A stretch of DNA of 64,000 nt from assembly GCF_900156155.1 (NCBI RefSeq), contig NZ_FTMD01000003.1, forward strand, positions 248,001 through 312,000, given 5' to 3'. The translations under genes and the position numbers were made by a program. This DNA comes from Aromatoleum tolulyticum. Lineage in GTDB: Bacteria; Pseudomonadota; Gammaproteobacteria; Burkholderiales; Rhodocyclaceae. This document shows, one piece after another, positions 38,401 to 47,492 of the stretch (position 1 is its first letter; every line of letters begins with the position of its first letter). A model generated the notes under the pieces. The model saw nothing but the letters and a program-made list of their open reading frames with translations. It was not told the origin of the DNA and did no database searches.

Positions 38401-38860
38401 GCCTGTATTCAACTCGATCGTAACCCGTCCGCGCGGCTGGGCCATCGACCTCGACGACACGAGCGACACAGGCCCGAACGAGCAGGTTGTGACGACGCCC
38501 GCGACGATCGGGGGCATGGTCAACTTCAGTACCTTCCAGGCGAAAAACAAGGATCTCTGCTCCTCGCTCGGAACGGCGCGCGGGTACGCCGCATGTTTCC
38601 TGCACGGCGGCGCGACATGCGAAACGCCCCCACCGGAGGGGACAATCCGCTCTGCCACTTTCGTCGGCGGGGGGATGGCGCCGTCCGCGGTCACGGGAAC
38701 GGTTGAAGTGACCAACCCCGATGGATCCAAGGAGATCGTGCCGTTCATCATCGGCGGGAAACCCGGGGAGGACTGTCAATCGGCGATCTGCGGGGACGAT
38801 GTGAAGATTCCGATCAGGAAGGATCGCACCAAGGTGTATCGATACAAGAAGATTGACTGA
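35492..38860 (+). CDS. pilY1: Type IV pilus tip-associated protein PilY1
   Basis: 1122 residues. Signal peptide to about VAAE, then a von Willebrand A-like N-terminal domain (NVLLFIDNSSNW) and a C-terminal quinoprotein-like beta-propeller with HSRPLAINYG, YGADDGLFRAVDG and the calcium loop DTNDDGFTDLIYAADTAGN. PilY1 sits at the pilus tip, primes assembly and can bind surfaces. ATG 35492 follows GGAG; the in-frame start at 35450 lies inside pilX. The metal-ion-dependent adhesion site reads DNSSN rather than DxSxS, so MIDAS function is uncertain. Last gene of the operon, followed by a strong terminator. Confidence 0.93.
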   Translation: MSKRLRIALAIALMGSSLALPVAAEDIDIYTMAQTTQAAPNVLLFIDNSSNWSAMDQGWDKTEVSTKCNGDETCLKYVDLVFGTTTRLSQGQVEVRALKAVIDELACNTGAPFTVNLGLMLYTSGTVDGNNVVSGYIRRAVQSLAPLSAGCTNLRSDFTLIDSQIQSDEFKGPSSTDYGTAMFEAFKYFGGYANTNGVAATTAGSPTGARGFGPKRYTLEDVKVGSQSLRDMEDPAAFVTGSRDTYQSPINKDSCGNNYLVVIGNQFPNQESGSDTTVTPATNRVMGYLGLKPPQLFPTTNKADIRFADEWAQFLARTDVSSVAGHQPLKTFTINVFNKKEDLAQTALLNSMARNGGSGVGGAFKVNGDLKALVDGLKTIFMQINAVNSSFASASLPISVNTQGTYLNQVFIGMFRPDTKSRPRWAGNLKQYQFALQKTVIDDVTTRSLFIADADGVSAIDNANTGFLQACARSYWTTNSGEYWKTVTESPTPDYDIPDGSCVGSEFNDKPDGRVVERGGVAQQLREIANPADRKITTCAAAPSNCTSGTSFAVTTDDERWIRGDNVGDGYNSATTTVNEQYQRTASVIRPTIHGAVVHSRPLAINYGSNGTNDVVVYYGADDGLFRAVDGNKTESSGNELWAFLAPEFKSRLKRSRDNFPLVTFKDDPAAPKDYFFDGSIGAYIGPDKADGTGSRVTYIYPSMRRGGKMIYAFNATQHPTTSAPVPMWRFGCDQNGNCFGGSDATKLGQTWSTPRVVRVKNQSKLYTVFGAGYDACEDTEPRDCASAPTGNGIFVLDAAAGTQLRYINLGTGAGRVVADLVPTDTNDDGFTDLIYAADTAGNVWRINLTDPTKTGTQSQADWTVTHVATIGDWSSTNIRNRKFLYAPDVVRFGNFNILLIGSGNREKPLSTSAAAKVKNRFYGFWDEFGVRSGFVTIDDRQDCDAAGDTTMTSSSCHLMNTSTTTLDYLPVFNSIVTRPRGWAIDLDDTSDTGPNEQVVTTPATIGGMVNFSTFQAKNKDLCSSLGTARGYAACFLHGGATCETPPPEGTIRSATFVGGGMAPSAVTGTVEVTNPDGSKEIVPFIIGGKPGEDCQSAICGDDVKIPIRKDRTKVYRYKKID

Positions 38861-38879
38861 TCAGTCTTGGGAAAACTGA

Positions 38880-38917
38880 GCGCGGGCCGCGACAATGCGG
38901 CCCGCGCTTTTTCTTTT
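38880..38917 (+). terminator. Terminator of the minor-pilin operon
   Basis: An 11-bp perfect stem (38880-38890 with 38897-38907), a 6-base loop, then TTTTTCTTTT. Located 19 bases after the pilY1 stop. Confidence 0.95.
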
Positions 38918-38988
38918 GTCCTGCGAATATTGAAATGCTGGCCCGCCCCGTGCACGTCGCCTTGGCGCAAAAGCGCAAGCGAACCTTT

Positions 38989-39588
38989 TCAGCACGTCGC
39001 GTGCGCCATGCGTGGCCGGCCTACGCGGTTGATAACGATCTTTCGCGCAATTCCCTCGCTGCACACGGTCAAGGTCCCTGCCTGCCACGCGCCGGTGGTA
39101 AGTTGCTGCGTGCGTCCGGTGGCAACGTAGGACACATAACGACCAACGCTGTCGTCGCCCGAGATGCGGATGTTGCTTGGCCGTACCTCGCCGATGCGTA
39201 GCAGCGGCTCGTCAGTGTCCCGCGTGCCATTGTCGTTGCCGTCTTCGAACATGATCCAGCCCCGGTTCCATTCGACCGTGTCGGCACAATCCTGCTCGTC
39301 GTCGCTCGGACACAGGATGATCCGGTGGCGCCTCTTGAGCGCTTCCGAGCGGGTCTGAACCACCGCGGCGAACAGATCGCTCGACGCGTCGCTCACACGC
39401 GTCTCGGCCAGCAGCCGCGCAAACGACGGTACCGCGATCGCGGATAGCACCCCGACGACGGTCATGACCACCGCCAGTTCCACAAGCGAATATCCCCGTG
39501 ACGACACGCGCCGGCATCGCGGCTTAACGCTTCCCTGCGCCGGCCGCTGCCTTCGCCGGGCATCGCCCATCCCTTCACGCACACCCAT
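38989..39588 (-). CDS. Second FimT/GspH-type pseudopilin
   Basis: 199 residues from ATG 39588 (GGGAGAGG upstream). Cleavage RG|YSLVELAVVMTVVGVLSAIAVPSF with an unusually long, basic leader of about 32 residues. GspH fold with RSEALKRRHRIILCPSDD, NRGWIMFEDGNDNGTRD and C-terminal VCSEG and GRPRMAHATC. Resembles FimT of Neisseria/Rhodocyclales. It faces the main pilin operon, with a terminator between, and has its own unrecognised promoter. Confidence 0.87.
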   Translation of the reverse strand: MGVREGMGDARRRQRPAQGSVKPRCRRVSSRGYSLVELAVVMTVVGVLSAIAVPSFARLLAETRVSDASSDLFAAVVQTRSEALKRRHRIILCPSDDEQDCADTVEWNRGWIMFEDGNDNGTRDTDEPLLRIGEVRPSNIRISGDDSVGRYVSYVATGRTQQLTTGAWQAGTLTVCSEGIARKIVINRVGRPRMAHATC

Positions 39589-39927
39589 TGCGCCTCTCCC
39601 GAAACGGATCGCCCGTAATTCTATTGTCATTTCCACGAAATATGCCAATAGACTTTTCGTAGCGAGACTCGCCGCACTGCTGCCGCTCTACGGATCCGAC
39701 CGCCGAGCTGCACGATTCACCGGAGCGACCTCGTTCACACCGGCGCGGCCGTGCTCACTTGGGCATGTGCGGAGCGCCCAGCATCCGCGCGCCGAGGGGT
39801 GAGGACTCAGGTCACGGCGGCCTGGTCGCGCACTACGAAATCGGGAAAGGGGTGGGTACGGAAGGACCCGGCGATGCGTCGCTACAGCGTGACAGGCGAA
39901 GCGCCCGTTCGCGGCGTCGAGAGGGGG
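39589..39927. other. Non-coding spacer between pseudopilin and YjfB-like genes
   Basis: 339 bases with no convincing coding frame on either strand. The part near 39600-39660 is AT-rich and can hold the pseudopilin promoter. I see no terminator, repeat or operator in the rest. Confidence 0.4.
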
Positions 39928-40125
39928 TCAGGCGAAGAGGTCGATCGTCCCGCCGATGGTTGCGCCCGGAGTCGGGCCGGCGGAAGCGGGAAGAGCCTGC
40001 AGGAGTTGCGCCGCATTGAGCGTCTGCAACTCCATGGCTTTCTTGAGGACCAGGACGGAAACCTGGGCCTTGAGGGAGGTCGATGCGTTGGCGGAGGCGA
40101 TGGATGCGATGGTGGTGATGTCCAT
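39928..40125 (-). CDS. YjfB-like putative motility protein
   Basis: 65 residues. Begins MDITTIASIASANASTSLK and has VSVLVLKKAMELQTLNAAQLLQAL, the pattern of the short YjfB family (annotated as putative motility proteins; function unproven). GGAGG stands before ATG 40125. It follows yajQ by 20 bases on the same strand. No flagellar genes are in the window. Confidence 0.82.
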   Translation of the reverse strand: MDITTIASIASANASTSLKAQVSVLVLKKAMELQTLNAAQLLQALPASAGPTPGATIGGTIDLFA

Positions 40126-40145
40126 GATGCCTCCGCCTGGCGATA

Positions 40146-40631
40146 TCAGTCGCGGAAGTTGCCGAACTGCAGCGGGAAATCGACGATTTCCTTTTTGACC
40201 AGCGCGATGGCTTCCTGCAGCACGTCGCGCTTGGCGCCGGAAACGCGCACCACGTCGCCCTGGATCGCCGCCTGGACCTTCATCTTGCTGTCCTTGAGGA
40301 GCTTGACGATCTTCTTGGCCAGATCCTGATCGACGCCGACCCGGACCTTCACTTCCTGCTTGACCTTGTTGCCCGAGATCTTCTGCACGTCGCCATAGTC
40401 GAGGCAACGCACGTCGACGCTCTTCTTGGTCATCTCGGGCAGAAGGATGGTCTTCATCTGGTCGAGCTGGAAATCGGTGTCGCCGAACATCGTGATCAGC
40501 TTGTCGCCGAGTTCGAGCTTCGCACTGGTGCCTTTGAAGTCATGGCGCCCGGCGATCTTGCTGTTGGCGACGTCGACGGCGTTCTTCAGCGAGGGTTGAT
40601 CGACCTCGGACATGATGTCGAAAGACGGCAT
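40146..40631 (-). CDS. yajQ: YajQ-family nucleotide-binding protein
   Basis: 161 residues, normal length. Begins [11 protein letters not shown] and contains [13 protein letters not shown] and [17 protein letters not shown], typical of the YajQ family. Members bind RNA or cyclic di-GMP; a Xanthomonas homologue is a c-di-GMP effector (family knowledge). 20 bases upstream of the YjfB-like gene. Confidence 0.95.
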   Translation of the reverse strand: MPSFDIMSEVDQPSLKNAVDVANSKIAGRHDFKGTSAKLELGDKLITMFGDTDFQLDQMKTILLPEMTKKSVDVRCLDYGDVQKISGNKVKQEVKVRVGVDQDLAKKIVKLLKDSKMKVQAAIQGDVVRVSGAKRDVLQEAIALVKKEIVDFPLQFGNFRD

Positions 40632-40652
40632 GCTCGGCTCCCTGCGCGGCGT

Positions 40653-40976
40653 TCAGCCGAAGTGGCAGACGTAGTGGTAGGGCTCGCCGGTCACTTCGAT
40701 GTCGAAACTCGAATTGCCCGGAACGTTGAAGGACTGGCCAGCCCCCCAAGTCGTCCACTCGGTTTCGCCCTTCAGTCGCACGCGGCAGCTGCCACCGACA
40801 CCTTCCATGATTTCGGGCGCGCCGGTGTTGAAGGTCAGCGTCGCGGGCAGGATCACGCCGACCGACTTGCGAGTGCCGTCGGCGAAGGTGATGCCGTGCG
40901 AGATGCACTTGCCGTCGAAATAGACGTTGGCCTTGGTCGTGACGGCGACGCCGTCGATCTTCTCGGTAATGCTCAT
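40653..40976 (-). CDS. ppnP: Pyrimidine/purine nucleoside phosphorylase PpnP (DUF1255)
   Basis: 107 residues, a single cupin-like domain. ANVYFDGKCISHGITFADG, GVILPATLTFNTGAPEIMEG and the closing segment GEPYHYVCHFG match PpnP/YaiE. Cleaves nucleosides with phosphate. It follows DUF2788 by 14 bases on the same strand. Confidence 0.93.
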   Translation of the reverse strand: MSITEKIDGVAVTTKANVYFDGKCISHGITFADGTRKSVGVILPATLTFNTGAPEIMEGVGGSCRVRLKGETEWTTWGAGQSFNVPGNSSFDIEVTGEPYHYVCHFG

Positions 40977-40990
40977 GAAATGAGGCTTCC

Positions 40991-41221
40991 TTATTCGATA
41001 CCCATGAATTTCTGGATGAAGCTCTTGGCGATGAATCCGATGAAACCGAGGCCGAGCGCGACGAACAGCCAGATCGTCCCGTAGCGCCCTGCCTTCGACT
41101 GTTTCGCGAGGTTGCCGATGATGAACAACATGTAAACGATCAGCGCGGAAACGAGGATCTTGAGCGACCAATCCTCGAATTCCGCCACCGTCAGCCCGAA
41201 TATGATCGGGTCACCCTCCAT
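40991..41221 (-). CDS. Small DUF2788 membrane protein
   Basis: 76 residues, two membrane helices (about 18-42, WSLKILVSALIVYMLFIIGNLA, and about 50-70, TIWLFVALGLGFIGFIAKSF). Resembles DUF2788; no function known to me. 12 bases downstream of argG on the same strand. Confidence 0.8.
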   Translation of the reverse strand: MEGDPIIFGLTVAEFEDWSLKILVSALIVYMLFIIGNLAKQSKAGRYGTIWLFVALGLGFIGFIAKSFIQKFMGIE

Positions 41222-41233
41222 CCAGACTGCTCC

Positions 41234-42463
41234 TTAACCGCGCTTGTTGCGCGCGTTCGCGGCAATGCGCATGCGCAGCGCGTTGAGGCGGATGAAGCCG
41301 TGCGCATCCTTCTGGTTGTACGCGCCCTGGTCGTCCTCGAAGGTCGCGATCGTCGGATCGAACAGCGAATCGGTCTTCGAGTCGCGGCCGGTGACGATGA
41401 CGTTGCCCTTGTAGAGCTTGAGGCGGACCCAGCCGTTGACGGTCTGCTGGGTGTGGTCGATGAGCGCCTGCATCGCCTGGCGCTCGGGGCTCCACCAGTA
41501 GCCGTTGTAGATCAGGCTCGCGTAACGGGCGAGCAGGTCATCCTTGAGATGGGCGACTTCACGGTCGAGCGTGATCGACTCGATCGCGCGGTGTGCGCGC
41601 AGGAGGATGGTTCCCCCCGGCGTTTCGTAGCAGCCGCGCGACTTCATGCCGACATAGCGGTTCTCGACGAGGTCGAGACGGCCGATGCCGTGCTTGCCAC
41701 CGAGCTTGTTCAGTTCGGCCAGCAGTTCATGCGCCTTCATGCGCTTGCCGTTGATCGCGACGAGGTCGCCCTTCTCGAACTCGAGGTCGACGTATTCGGC
41801 GGCATCCGGCGCCGCCTCGGGCGACACGGTCCAGCGCCACATCGACTCTTCCGCTTCGGCGGCCGGGTTCTCGAGATGACGGCCTTCGAAGGAGATGTGC
41901 AGCAGGTTGGCGTCCATCGAGTACGGCGAGCCGCCCTGCTTGTGCTTCATCTCGATGGGAATGCCGTGCTTCTCGGCGTAGGCGAGCAGCTTCTCGCGCG
42001 AGAGCAGGTCCCATTCGCGCCACGGGGCGATAACCTTCACGCCGGGCATGAGCGCGTAGTAGCCAAGCTCGAAACGAACCTGGTCGTTGCCCTTGCCGGT
42101 CGCGCCGTGCGACACCGCGTCGGCGTTGGTGGCGCGCGCGATCTCGATCTGGCGCTTGGCGATCAACGGACGGGCGATCGACGTGCCGAGGAGATATTCG
42201 CCCTCGTAAACAGTGTTGCAGCGGAACATCGGGAAGACGAAGTCGCGCACGAACTCTTCGCGCAGGTCGTCGATGAAGATGTTTTCCGGCTTGATGCCGA
42301 ACTTCAGTGCCTTCTGGCGCGCGGGTTCGAGTTCCTCGCCCTGGCCGAGATCGGCCGTGAAGGTGACCACTTCGCACTTGTAGGTGTCCTGCAGCCACTT
42401 GAGGATGACTGAGGTATCGAGTCCGCCCGAATAGGCGAGGACAACTTTCTTGACGTCGCTCAT
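41234..42463 (-). CDS. argG: Argininosuccinate synthase
   Basis: 409 residues. Joins citrulline and aspartate with ATP to form argininosuccinate. PP-loop [10 protein letters not shown] (residues 10-19), [13 protein letters not shown] for citrulline/Asp binding, and [11 protein letters not shown] toward the end. Follows argF by 158 bases, then DUF2788. Confidence 0.98.
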   Translation of the reverse strand: MSDVKKVVLAYSGGLDTSVILKWLQDTYKCEVVTFTADLGQGEELEPARQKALKFGIKPENIFIDDLREEFVRDFVFPMFRCNTVYEGEYLLGTSIARPLIAKRQIEIARATNADAVSHGATGKGNDQVRFELGYYALMPGVKVIAPWREWDLLSREKLLAYAEKHGIPIEMKHKQGGSPYSMDANLLHISFEGRHLENPAAEAEESMWRWTVSPEAAPDAAEYVDLEFEKGDLVAINGKRMKAHELLAELNKLGGKHGIGRLDLVENRYVGMKSRGCYETPGGTILLRAHRAIESITLDREVAHLKDDLLARYASLIYNGYWWSPERQAMQALIDHTQQTVNGWVRLKLYKGNVIVTGRDSKTDSLFDPTIATFEDDQGAYNQKDAHGFIRLNALRMRIAANARNKRG

Positions 42464-42621
42464 GTGGATTTCCGCTCTTTCCTTACCGCTTGACTGAAGG
42501 CCGTGTTGCCACGACCGCTTTTCGTTCCGGGGTCGGCGAAGCCTTCGCGCCCCCGGTCAAATGCTGTTCCTTCGCCCTGCCCTGCGCACGCGGTGGCTCC
42601 CGCCTGCGCCGGACGAAGCTG

Positions 42622-43545
42622 CTAGCTTTCGACCTTGCCTAGCATGAGGTACTCCATCAGCGCCTTCTGCACGTGCAACCGGTTCTCCGCCTCGTCCCAC
42701 ACGACGGACTGGGGGCCGTCGATCACCTCGGCCGTGACCTCCTCGCCTCGATGCGCCGGCAGACAGTGCATGAACAGCGCTCCGGAATTGGCCGCCGCCA
42801 TCATGTCCGCATCGACACACCAGTCGGCAAAGGCCTTCATGCGCGCATCGTTCTCGGCTTCGAATCCCATCGACGTCCACACGTCCGTGGTCACCAGATC
42901 GGCGCCGCGGCACGCCTCCATGGGGTCCGCAAACAGCTCGAAGTGTCCGGTGCCGGCAAGGCCGGCGCGGGCGGGGTCGATCCCGTAGCCCGGCGGCGTG
43001 GACACGCGGACCTTGAAGTCGAGGACCTCGGCGGCCTGCAGCCAGGTGTAGGACATGTTGTTGGCATCACCCACCCAGGCGACCGTCTTGCCCTGGATCG
43101 AGCCGCGATGCTCGATGAACGTGAAGATGTCGGCCAGGATCTGGCAGGGATGATATTCGTTGGTCAGCCCGTTGATCACAGGCACCCGCGAATTCGCCGC
43201 GAAGCGGTCGATGATGTCCTGTTCGAAGGTGCGGATCATCACGACGTCGCTCATGCGCGAGATGACCTGCGCCGCGTCCTCGACGGGCTCGCCGCGGCCG
43301 AGCTGCGAGTCGCGCGTGTTCAGGTAGATCGCCGACCCGCCGAGCTGCTGCATGCCCGCCTCGAAGGACAGGCGCGTGCGGGTGCTGGCCTTCTCGAAGA
43401 TCATGACCAGCGTGCGGTCGAACAGCGGGTGATACGGCTCGTAGCGCTTGAACTTGTCCTTGATCCAGCGCACGCGACCGAACAGGTAGTCGTATTGCTC
43501 GCGCGTGAAATCCTTGAACTGCAGGTAGTGCCGCGGCGTGTTCAT
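42622..43545 (-). CDS. argF: Ornithine carbamoyltransferase
   Basis: 307 residues. Transfers the carbamoyl group from carbamoyl phosphate to ornithine. STRTR (54-58) binds carbamoyl phosphate, NGLTNEYHPCQ and DANNMSYTW bind substrates, and HCLPAHRG carries the catalytic Cys. ATG 43545 was chosen over a long upstream frame antiparallel to argD; the ribosome site AAGGAGG precedes it. 11 bases after argD. Confidence 0.97.
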   Translation of the reverse strand: MNTPRHYLQFKDFTREQYDYLFGRVRWIKDKFKRYEPYHPLFDRTLVMIFEKASTRTRLSFEAGMQQLGGSAIYLNTRDSQLGRGEPVEDAAQVISRMSDVVMIRTFEQDIIDRFAANSRVPVINGLTNEYHPCQILADIFTFIEHRGSIQGKTVAWVGDANNMSYTWLQAAEVLDFKVRVSTPPGYGIDPARAGLAGTGHFELFADPMEACRGADLVTTDVWTSMGFEAENDARMKAFADWCVDADMMAAANSGALFMHCLPAHRGEEVTAEVIDGPQSVVWDEAENRLHVQKALMEYLMLGKVES

Positions 43546-43556
43546 CCCGGGCCTCC

Positions 43557-44729
43557 TTATTGCGCGAGGAACTTGCGCACCAGCGGCGCGAGCGCCGACA
43601 CGAGGGCTCCGGCGTCCTGCTCGGTGAACACGAGCGCGGGCAGCAGCCGGATCACGCGTTCGGCAGTGACATTGATCAGCAGGCCCGCTTCGAGCGCCTG
43701 GCGCACGAGGTCGCCGCAGGGGCGGTCGAGCTCGATGCCTATCATCAGGCCGCGGCCGCGGATGTCTACGACCCCGGCCACGCCGGCCAGCGCTTCGCGC
43801 ATGCCGTTGCAGATGGCGGCGCCGACGCGGACGGCGTTGTCCCGCAGCGCCTTGTCCTCGATCTCGTCGAGCGTCGCAAGGCCTGCCGCGCACGCGAGCG
43901 GATTGCCGCCAAAGGTGGAGCCGTGGTTTCCGGGCGCGAACAGGCCTGCCGCGCGCCCCGCGGTGACGCATGCGCCGATCGGCACGCCCGAACCGAGACC
44001 TTTTGCGAGCGTCATGATGTCCGGCTTGACGCCCGACTGCTGGAAACCGAACCAATGACCGGTGCGACCGATGCCGCACTGCACTTCGTCGCAGATCAAC
44101 AGCCAGCCGCGCTCGTCGCATATCGCGCGCAATTCGCGCTGGAAGGCGTCGTCGGCGATGTTGATGCCACCTTCGCCCTGGACCATCTCGAGCATGATGG
44201 CAACGACGTTGTGGTTGTGTTCGCCGACCGCGCGGATCGCCGCGATGTTCTTGTACGGCACGCGCACAAAACCTGTCACGAGCGGCTCGAAGCCGGCCTG
44301 CGTCTTGCGGTTGCCCGTTGCGGAGAGCGTCGCGAGCGTGCGTCCATGGAAAGCGTTTTCCATGACGATGATCTCGGGATGATCGATGTTCTTCTTGTGG
44401 CCGTAGAAGCGCGCGAGCTTGATGGCAGCCTCGTTGGCTTCGCAGCCGGAATTGCAGAAGAACACTTCGTCCATGCCGGACAGGGCGGCGATGCGGTCGG
44501 CCAGTTCCTCCTGACGCGGGATGCGGTACAGGTTGGAGGTATGCAGCACGCTCGCGGCCTGCTCGGAAATGGCACGCACCAGCCGCGGGTGATTGTGGCC
44601 GAGAGTGGACACGGCAATGCCCGAAAGCGCATCCAGATAGCGCTTGCCGGTCTCATCGAAGAGCCAGACGCCCTCCCCATGCGTGAAAGCAACGGGCAGT
44701 CTGGCGTAGGTATTCATGAGATGCGACAT
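43557..44729 (-). CDS. argD: Acetylornithine aminotransferase
   Basis: 390 residues. PLP enzyme of arginine synthesis (also acts on succinyl-diaminopimelate). FCNSGCEANEAAIKLAR binds PLP phosphate; ICDEVQCGIGRTG contains the Asp for the pyridine N; TLAKGLGSGVPIGA has the Schiff-base Lys. ATG 44729 is used; Met5 (44717) is possible. First gene of the argD-argF-argG group, and followed by argF after 11 bases. Confidence 0.97.
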   Translation of the reverse strand: MSHLMNTYARLPVAFTHGEGVWLFDETGKRYLDALSGIAVSTLGHNHPRLVRAISEQAASVLHTSNLYRIPRQEELADRIAALSGMDEVFFCNSGCEANEAAIKLARFYGHKKNIDHPEIIVMENAFHGRTLATLSATGNRKTQAGFEPLVTGFVRVPYKNIAAIRAVGEHNHNVVAIMLEMVQGEGGINIADDAFQRELRAICDERGWLLICDEVQCGIGRTGHWFGFQQSGVKPDIMTLAKGLGSGVPIGACVTAGRAAGLFAPGNHGSTFGGNPLACAAGLATLDEIEDKALRDNAVRVGAAICNGMREALAGVAGVVDIRGRGLMIGIELDRPCGDLVRQALEAGLLINVTAERVIRLLPALVFTEQDAGALVSALAPLVRKFLAQ

Positions 44730-45090
44730 GGGGGACCCCGTTCAGGATGTAGCAGAAACGCACACGGCGGCACATGCCGCCGTGAAAGGATTGAAGGATG
44801 ATGTTAAGCGAAAACCGCAGGCGTTGTATAGGTTCTGGATCGACACACGGGAGGCCCGGGCGGTTGCGCGCGCCACGGTCAGGCGCACGCGGCGCAGGGC
44901 GGCGGGGTGCCCGTCGCGTACGGTTTTGCGCCTGCCGACAACATCCGCATCCCGGAATCATCCGTCGCATCGCGGGATAAAGAGGGGGATTTCTGCTAGA
45001 ATTCGCCCCGTCTTTCGCGGTGCCAGCAGTTCCGGCTCCAGCCGGCGCACCATTCCCCAGGAAACTCCCGCAGCCGCCGAGCCTCGCCCT
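44730..45090. promoter_or_regulatory. argD / DUF3579 divergent intergenic region
   Basis: 361 bases without a gene. It contains TAGAAT (44997-45002), a likely -10 for the DUF3579 gene on the plus strand, and a 10-bp hairpin near argD (separate entry). No ArgR box could be recognised with confidence. Confidence 0.4.
44763..44784 (-). other. Perfect stem-loop in the argD leader
   Basis: CACGGCGGCA (44763-44772) and TGCCGCCGTG (44775-44784) form a perfect 10-bp inverted repeat with a 2-base centre, 33 bases upstream of the argD ATG. It may be a dyad operator or an RNA structure affecting translation. Confidence 0.5.
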
Positions 45091-45387
45091 ATGAACCAAT
45101 CGATCGAAAGCTTCGTCATCATCGGAGTCACGCGCGAAGGGAAGACCTTCCGCCCGAGCGACTGGGCTGATCGGCTGTGCGGAATCATGTCGGCCTTCGG
45201 CGCCGACAACCGGATGATGTATTCGCCCCACGTGCGACCGGGATGCACGCTGAAGGGCCACAAGGCCGTGCTGGTGGATGCCCGGCTGTATGACATCGAA
45301 CCGCTCGCCTACAAATTCCTGATCAACTTTGCGAAGGACAACGATCTGGTCGTCGACAGCATCGACGACGATCAGATGAAGATCTGA
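45091..45387 (+). CDS. DUF3579 protein
   Basis: 98 residues: GVTREGKTFRPSDWADRLCGIM, YSPHVRPG and FAKDNDLVVDSIDDDQ match the DUF3579 family of Betaproteobacteria. No function known to me. ATG 45091 begins the conserved domain; the frame upstream is not conserved. Its position beside rpsT and argD is common in this group (recollection). It ends before a bidirectional terminator. Confidence 0.83.
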   Translation: MNQSIESFVIIGVTREGKTFRPSDWADRLCGIMSAFGADNRMMYSPHVRPGCTLKGHKAVLVDARLYDIEPLAYKFLINFAKDNDLVVDSIDDDQMKI

Positions 45388-45430
45388 GGAAGGCGGGGTC
45401 AGCAAGCACGCAACGAATGAAGCTGAAATA

Positions 45431-45460
45431 AAAAAAACGGCGACCGAGGTCGCCGTTTTT
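45431..45460. terminator. Bidirectional terminator between DUF3579 and rpsT
   Basis: Stem ACGGCGAC (45437-45444) and GTCGCCGT (45449-45456), 4-base loop, flanked by A7 on the left and TTTTT on the right, so it serves both converging genes. Confidence 0.9.
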
Positions 45461-45481
45461 CTTGTCGCAAGAACGCGCGGA

Positions 45482-45748
45482 TCAGGCAGCCATGGCCTTG
45501 ATCGCTGCGGACAGGCGGCTCTTGTGGCGGGCAGCCTTGTTCTTGTGAATGATCTTCTTGTCGGCGATGCTGTCGATGGTGCTCGTCGAGGTGCGGAACA
45601 CCGCTTGAGCAGCAGCCTTGTCGCCACCGACGACGGCCTTTTGCACAGCCTTGATCGCGGTACGCAGACGAGAACGGAGGCTGCCATTGTGAGCGCGGGC
45701 CACGACCGCCTGACGGGCGCGCTTGCGGGCTTGTGCCGAGTTGGCCAT
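45482..45748 (-). CDS. rpsT: 30S ribosomal protein S20
   Basis: 88 residues, Lys/Arg/Ala rich. [21 protein letters not shown] and the conserved [13 protein letters not shown] near the C-terminus identify S20, which binds 16S rRNA. Convergent with DUF3579 and divergent from murJ. Confidence 0.98.
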   Translation of the reverse strand: MANSAQARKRARQAVVARAHNGSLRSRLRTAIKAVQKAVVGGDKAAAQAVFRTSTSTIDSIADKKIIHKNKAARHKSRLSAAIKAMAA

Positions 45749-45871
45749 ATCTATGTTCTTCCGTTGAGTGGTTCTTGAAAACGCGCGAGTTTAACCATTC
45801 GATCGGCAAGGCGCAAGTGCACCGACCGGCAACAGCGGCTATCATCGCGTCTTTTGCCACGGCAGCCACCG

Positions 45872-47407
45872 ATGAACCTGTTGCGCGCCCTTGCCACCGT
45901 CAGCAGCATGACCCTGCTGTCGCGGATCCTCGGCTTCGTCCGGGATTTCGTGATCGCGCGCACCTTCGGCGCCGGCATGGCGACCGACGCCTTCTTCGTC
46001 GCGTTCCGGCTGCCCAACCTGCTGCGTCGCATGTTCGCGGAGGGGGCTTTCTCGCAGGCCTTCGTGCCCATTCTGGCCGAATACAAGAATCGCCAGGGTC
46101 CGGAAGAGACACACAAACTGGTCAGCCGCGTGGCCACAGCCCTCGCACTGGCCGTGACGGCGGTGACCGCGATCGGCATCGTCGCCGCGCCGCTGATCAT
46201 CTGGGTGTCCGCGCCGGGGTTCGCGGATGAGCCCGACAAATTCGCGCTGACGGTCGAACTGACCCGCATCACCTTCCCTTATATCCTGTTCATGGCGCTG
46301 GTGGCGCTGGCCGGCGGAGTGCTCAACTCATGGAGCCGGTTCGCCATTCCCGCGTTCACGCCGGTACTGCTGAACCTCTCCTTCATCGGCATGGCGCTGT
46401 TCGCCGCCCCGTGGTTCGATCCGCCGGTCCTCGTGCTGGCCTGGGCGGTATTCATCGGCGGCATCCTGCAACTGGCGCTGCAGCTGCGACCGCTCGCGCG
46501 TATCGGGCTGCTGCCGCGCTTCGACCTGAACCTGTCGGATCCGGGCGTGCGCCGCATCGCCAGACTGATGCTGCCGGCGATGCTGGGCGTTTCGGTGAGC
46601 CAGGTATCGCTGATCATCAACACCATCTTCGCGTCCTTCCTCGAAAGCGGCAGCGTGTCGTGGCTGTATTACGCCGATCGCCTGATGGAGTTCCCGGCGG
46701 GCCTGCTTGGCGCCGCGCTGGGGACGATCCTGCTGCCCAGTCTGTCGAAACTGCACGCGGACGAGCAGCCGGAAGCCTTCTCGTCGCTGCTCGACTGGGG
46801 ACTGCGCCTGACGCTGATGCTCACGCTGCCGGCCGCCCTGGCGCTGGCGCTGCTGGCCGTGCCGCTGCTGTCGACGCTGTTCCAGCACGGCGCTTTCACG
46901 GCGACGGACGTGCAGCAGACGCGCCTGGCGCTCGTCGCCTACAGCGTGGGGCTGAGCGGCCTGATCCTGGTGAAGATCCTCGCGCCCGGCTTCTATGCGC
47001 GCCAGGACATCCGCACGCCGGTGAAGATCGCGCTGATCACGCTGGGCGCGACGCAATTGATGAACCTTGCGTTCATCGTGCCGCTCAAGCACGCGGGCCT
47101 CGCCCTGTCGATCGGGCTCGCCTCGCTGCTGAACGCGGCGCTGCTGTACCGGGGATTGCGCCGCCGCGGAGTCTATCGGCCGCAGCCGCGCTGGGGGATT
47201 TTCACGCTGCGCCTGCTGGTCGCGCTGGCAGTCCTGGGGGTCGTGCTGTGGTTCGGCATGGGCGACGAGACGTGGTGGTACGCGCAGCATGCGACCACGC
47301 GTGCGCTGCGCCTGTCCGCGGTCGTGCTGGGGGGTATCGCGGCGTACTTCCTGACGCTGTTCGCGCTGGGGATCCGCCTGCGGGACTTCCGCCGACGCGC
47401 GGCCTGA
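45872..47407 (+). CDS. murJ: Lipid II flippase MurJ (MviN)
   Basis: 511 residues, about 14 membrane helices. [18 protein letters not shown] at the N-terminus and [17 protein letters not shown] are MurJ signatures. Flips lipid II to the periplasm for peptidoglycan synthesis; essential. ATG 45872 starts the domain; a TTG six codons upstream is possible. TATCAT (45840-45845) is a possible -10. Confidence 0.96.
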   Translation: MNLLRALATVSSMTLLSRILGFVRDFVIARTFGAGMATDAFFVAFRLPNLLRRMFAEGAFSQAFVPILAEYKNRQGPEETHKLVSRVATALALAVTAVTAIGIVAAPLIIWVSAPGFADEPDKFALTVELTRITFPYILFMALVALAGGVLNSWSRFAIPAFTPVLLNLSFIGMALFAAPWFDPPVLVLAWAVFIGGILQLALQLRPLARIGLLPRFDLNLSDPGVRRIARLMLPAMLGVSVSQVSLIINTIFASFLESGSVSWLYYADRLMEFPAGLLGAALGTILLPSLSKLHADEQPEAFSSLLDWGLRLTLMLTLPAALALALLAVPLLSTLFQHGAFTATDVQQTRLALVAYSVGLSGLILVKILAPGFYARQDIRTPVKIALITLGATQLMNLAFIVPLKHAGLALSIGLASLLNAALLYRGLRRRGVYRPQPRWGIFTLRLLVALAVLGVVLWFGMGDETWWYAQHATTRALRLSAVVLGGIAAYFLTLFALGIRLRDFRRRAA

Positions 47408-47492
47408 CCTGCGTCGCCGCGCCACGGACACCGCCGGGGCACTACAATGAAGCGATTGATTCTCCCGATCGACATGTAAGGAGTTCCCTGGC

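Noticed and set aside
39589-39927. Coding gene in the spacer before the YjfB-like gene
   Set aside because: The frames there lack ribosome sites, domains and conserved-looking composition.
42622-44121. Extended argF frame reaching into argD
   Set aside because: OTCase begins at ATG 43545 with a ribosome site; the extension is antisense-like noise inside argD.
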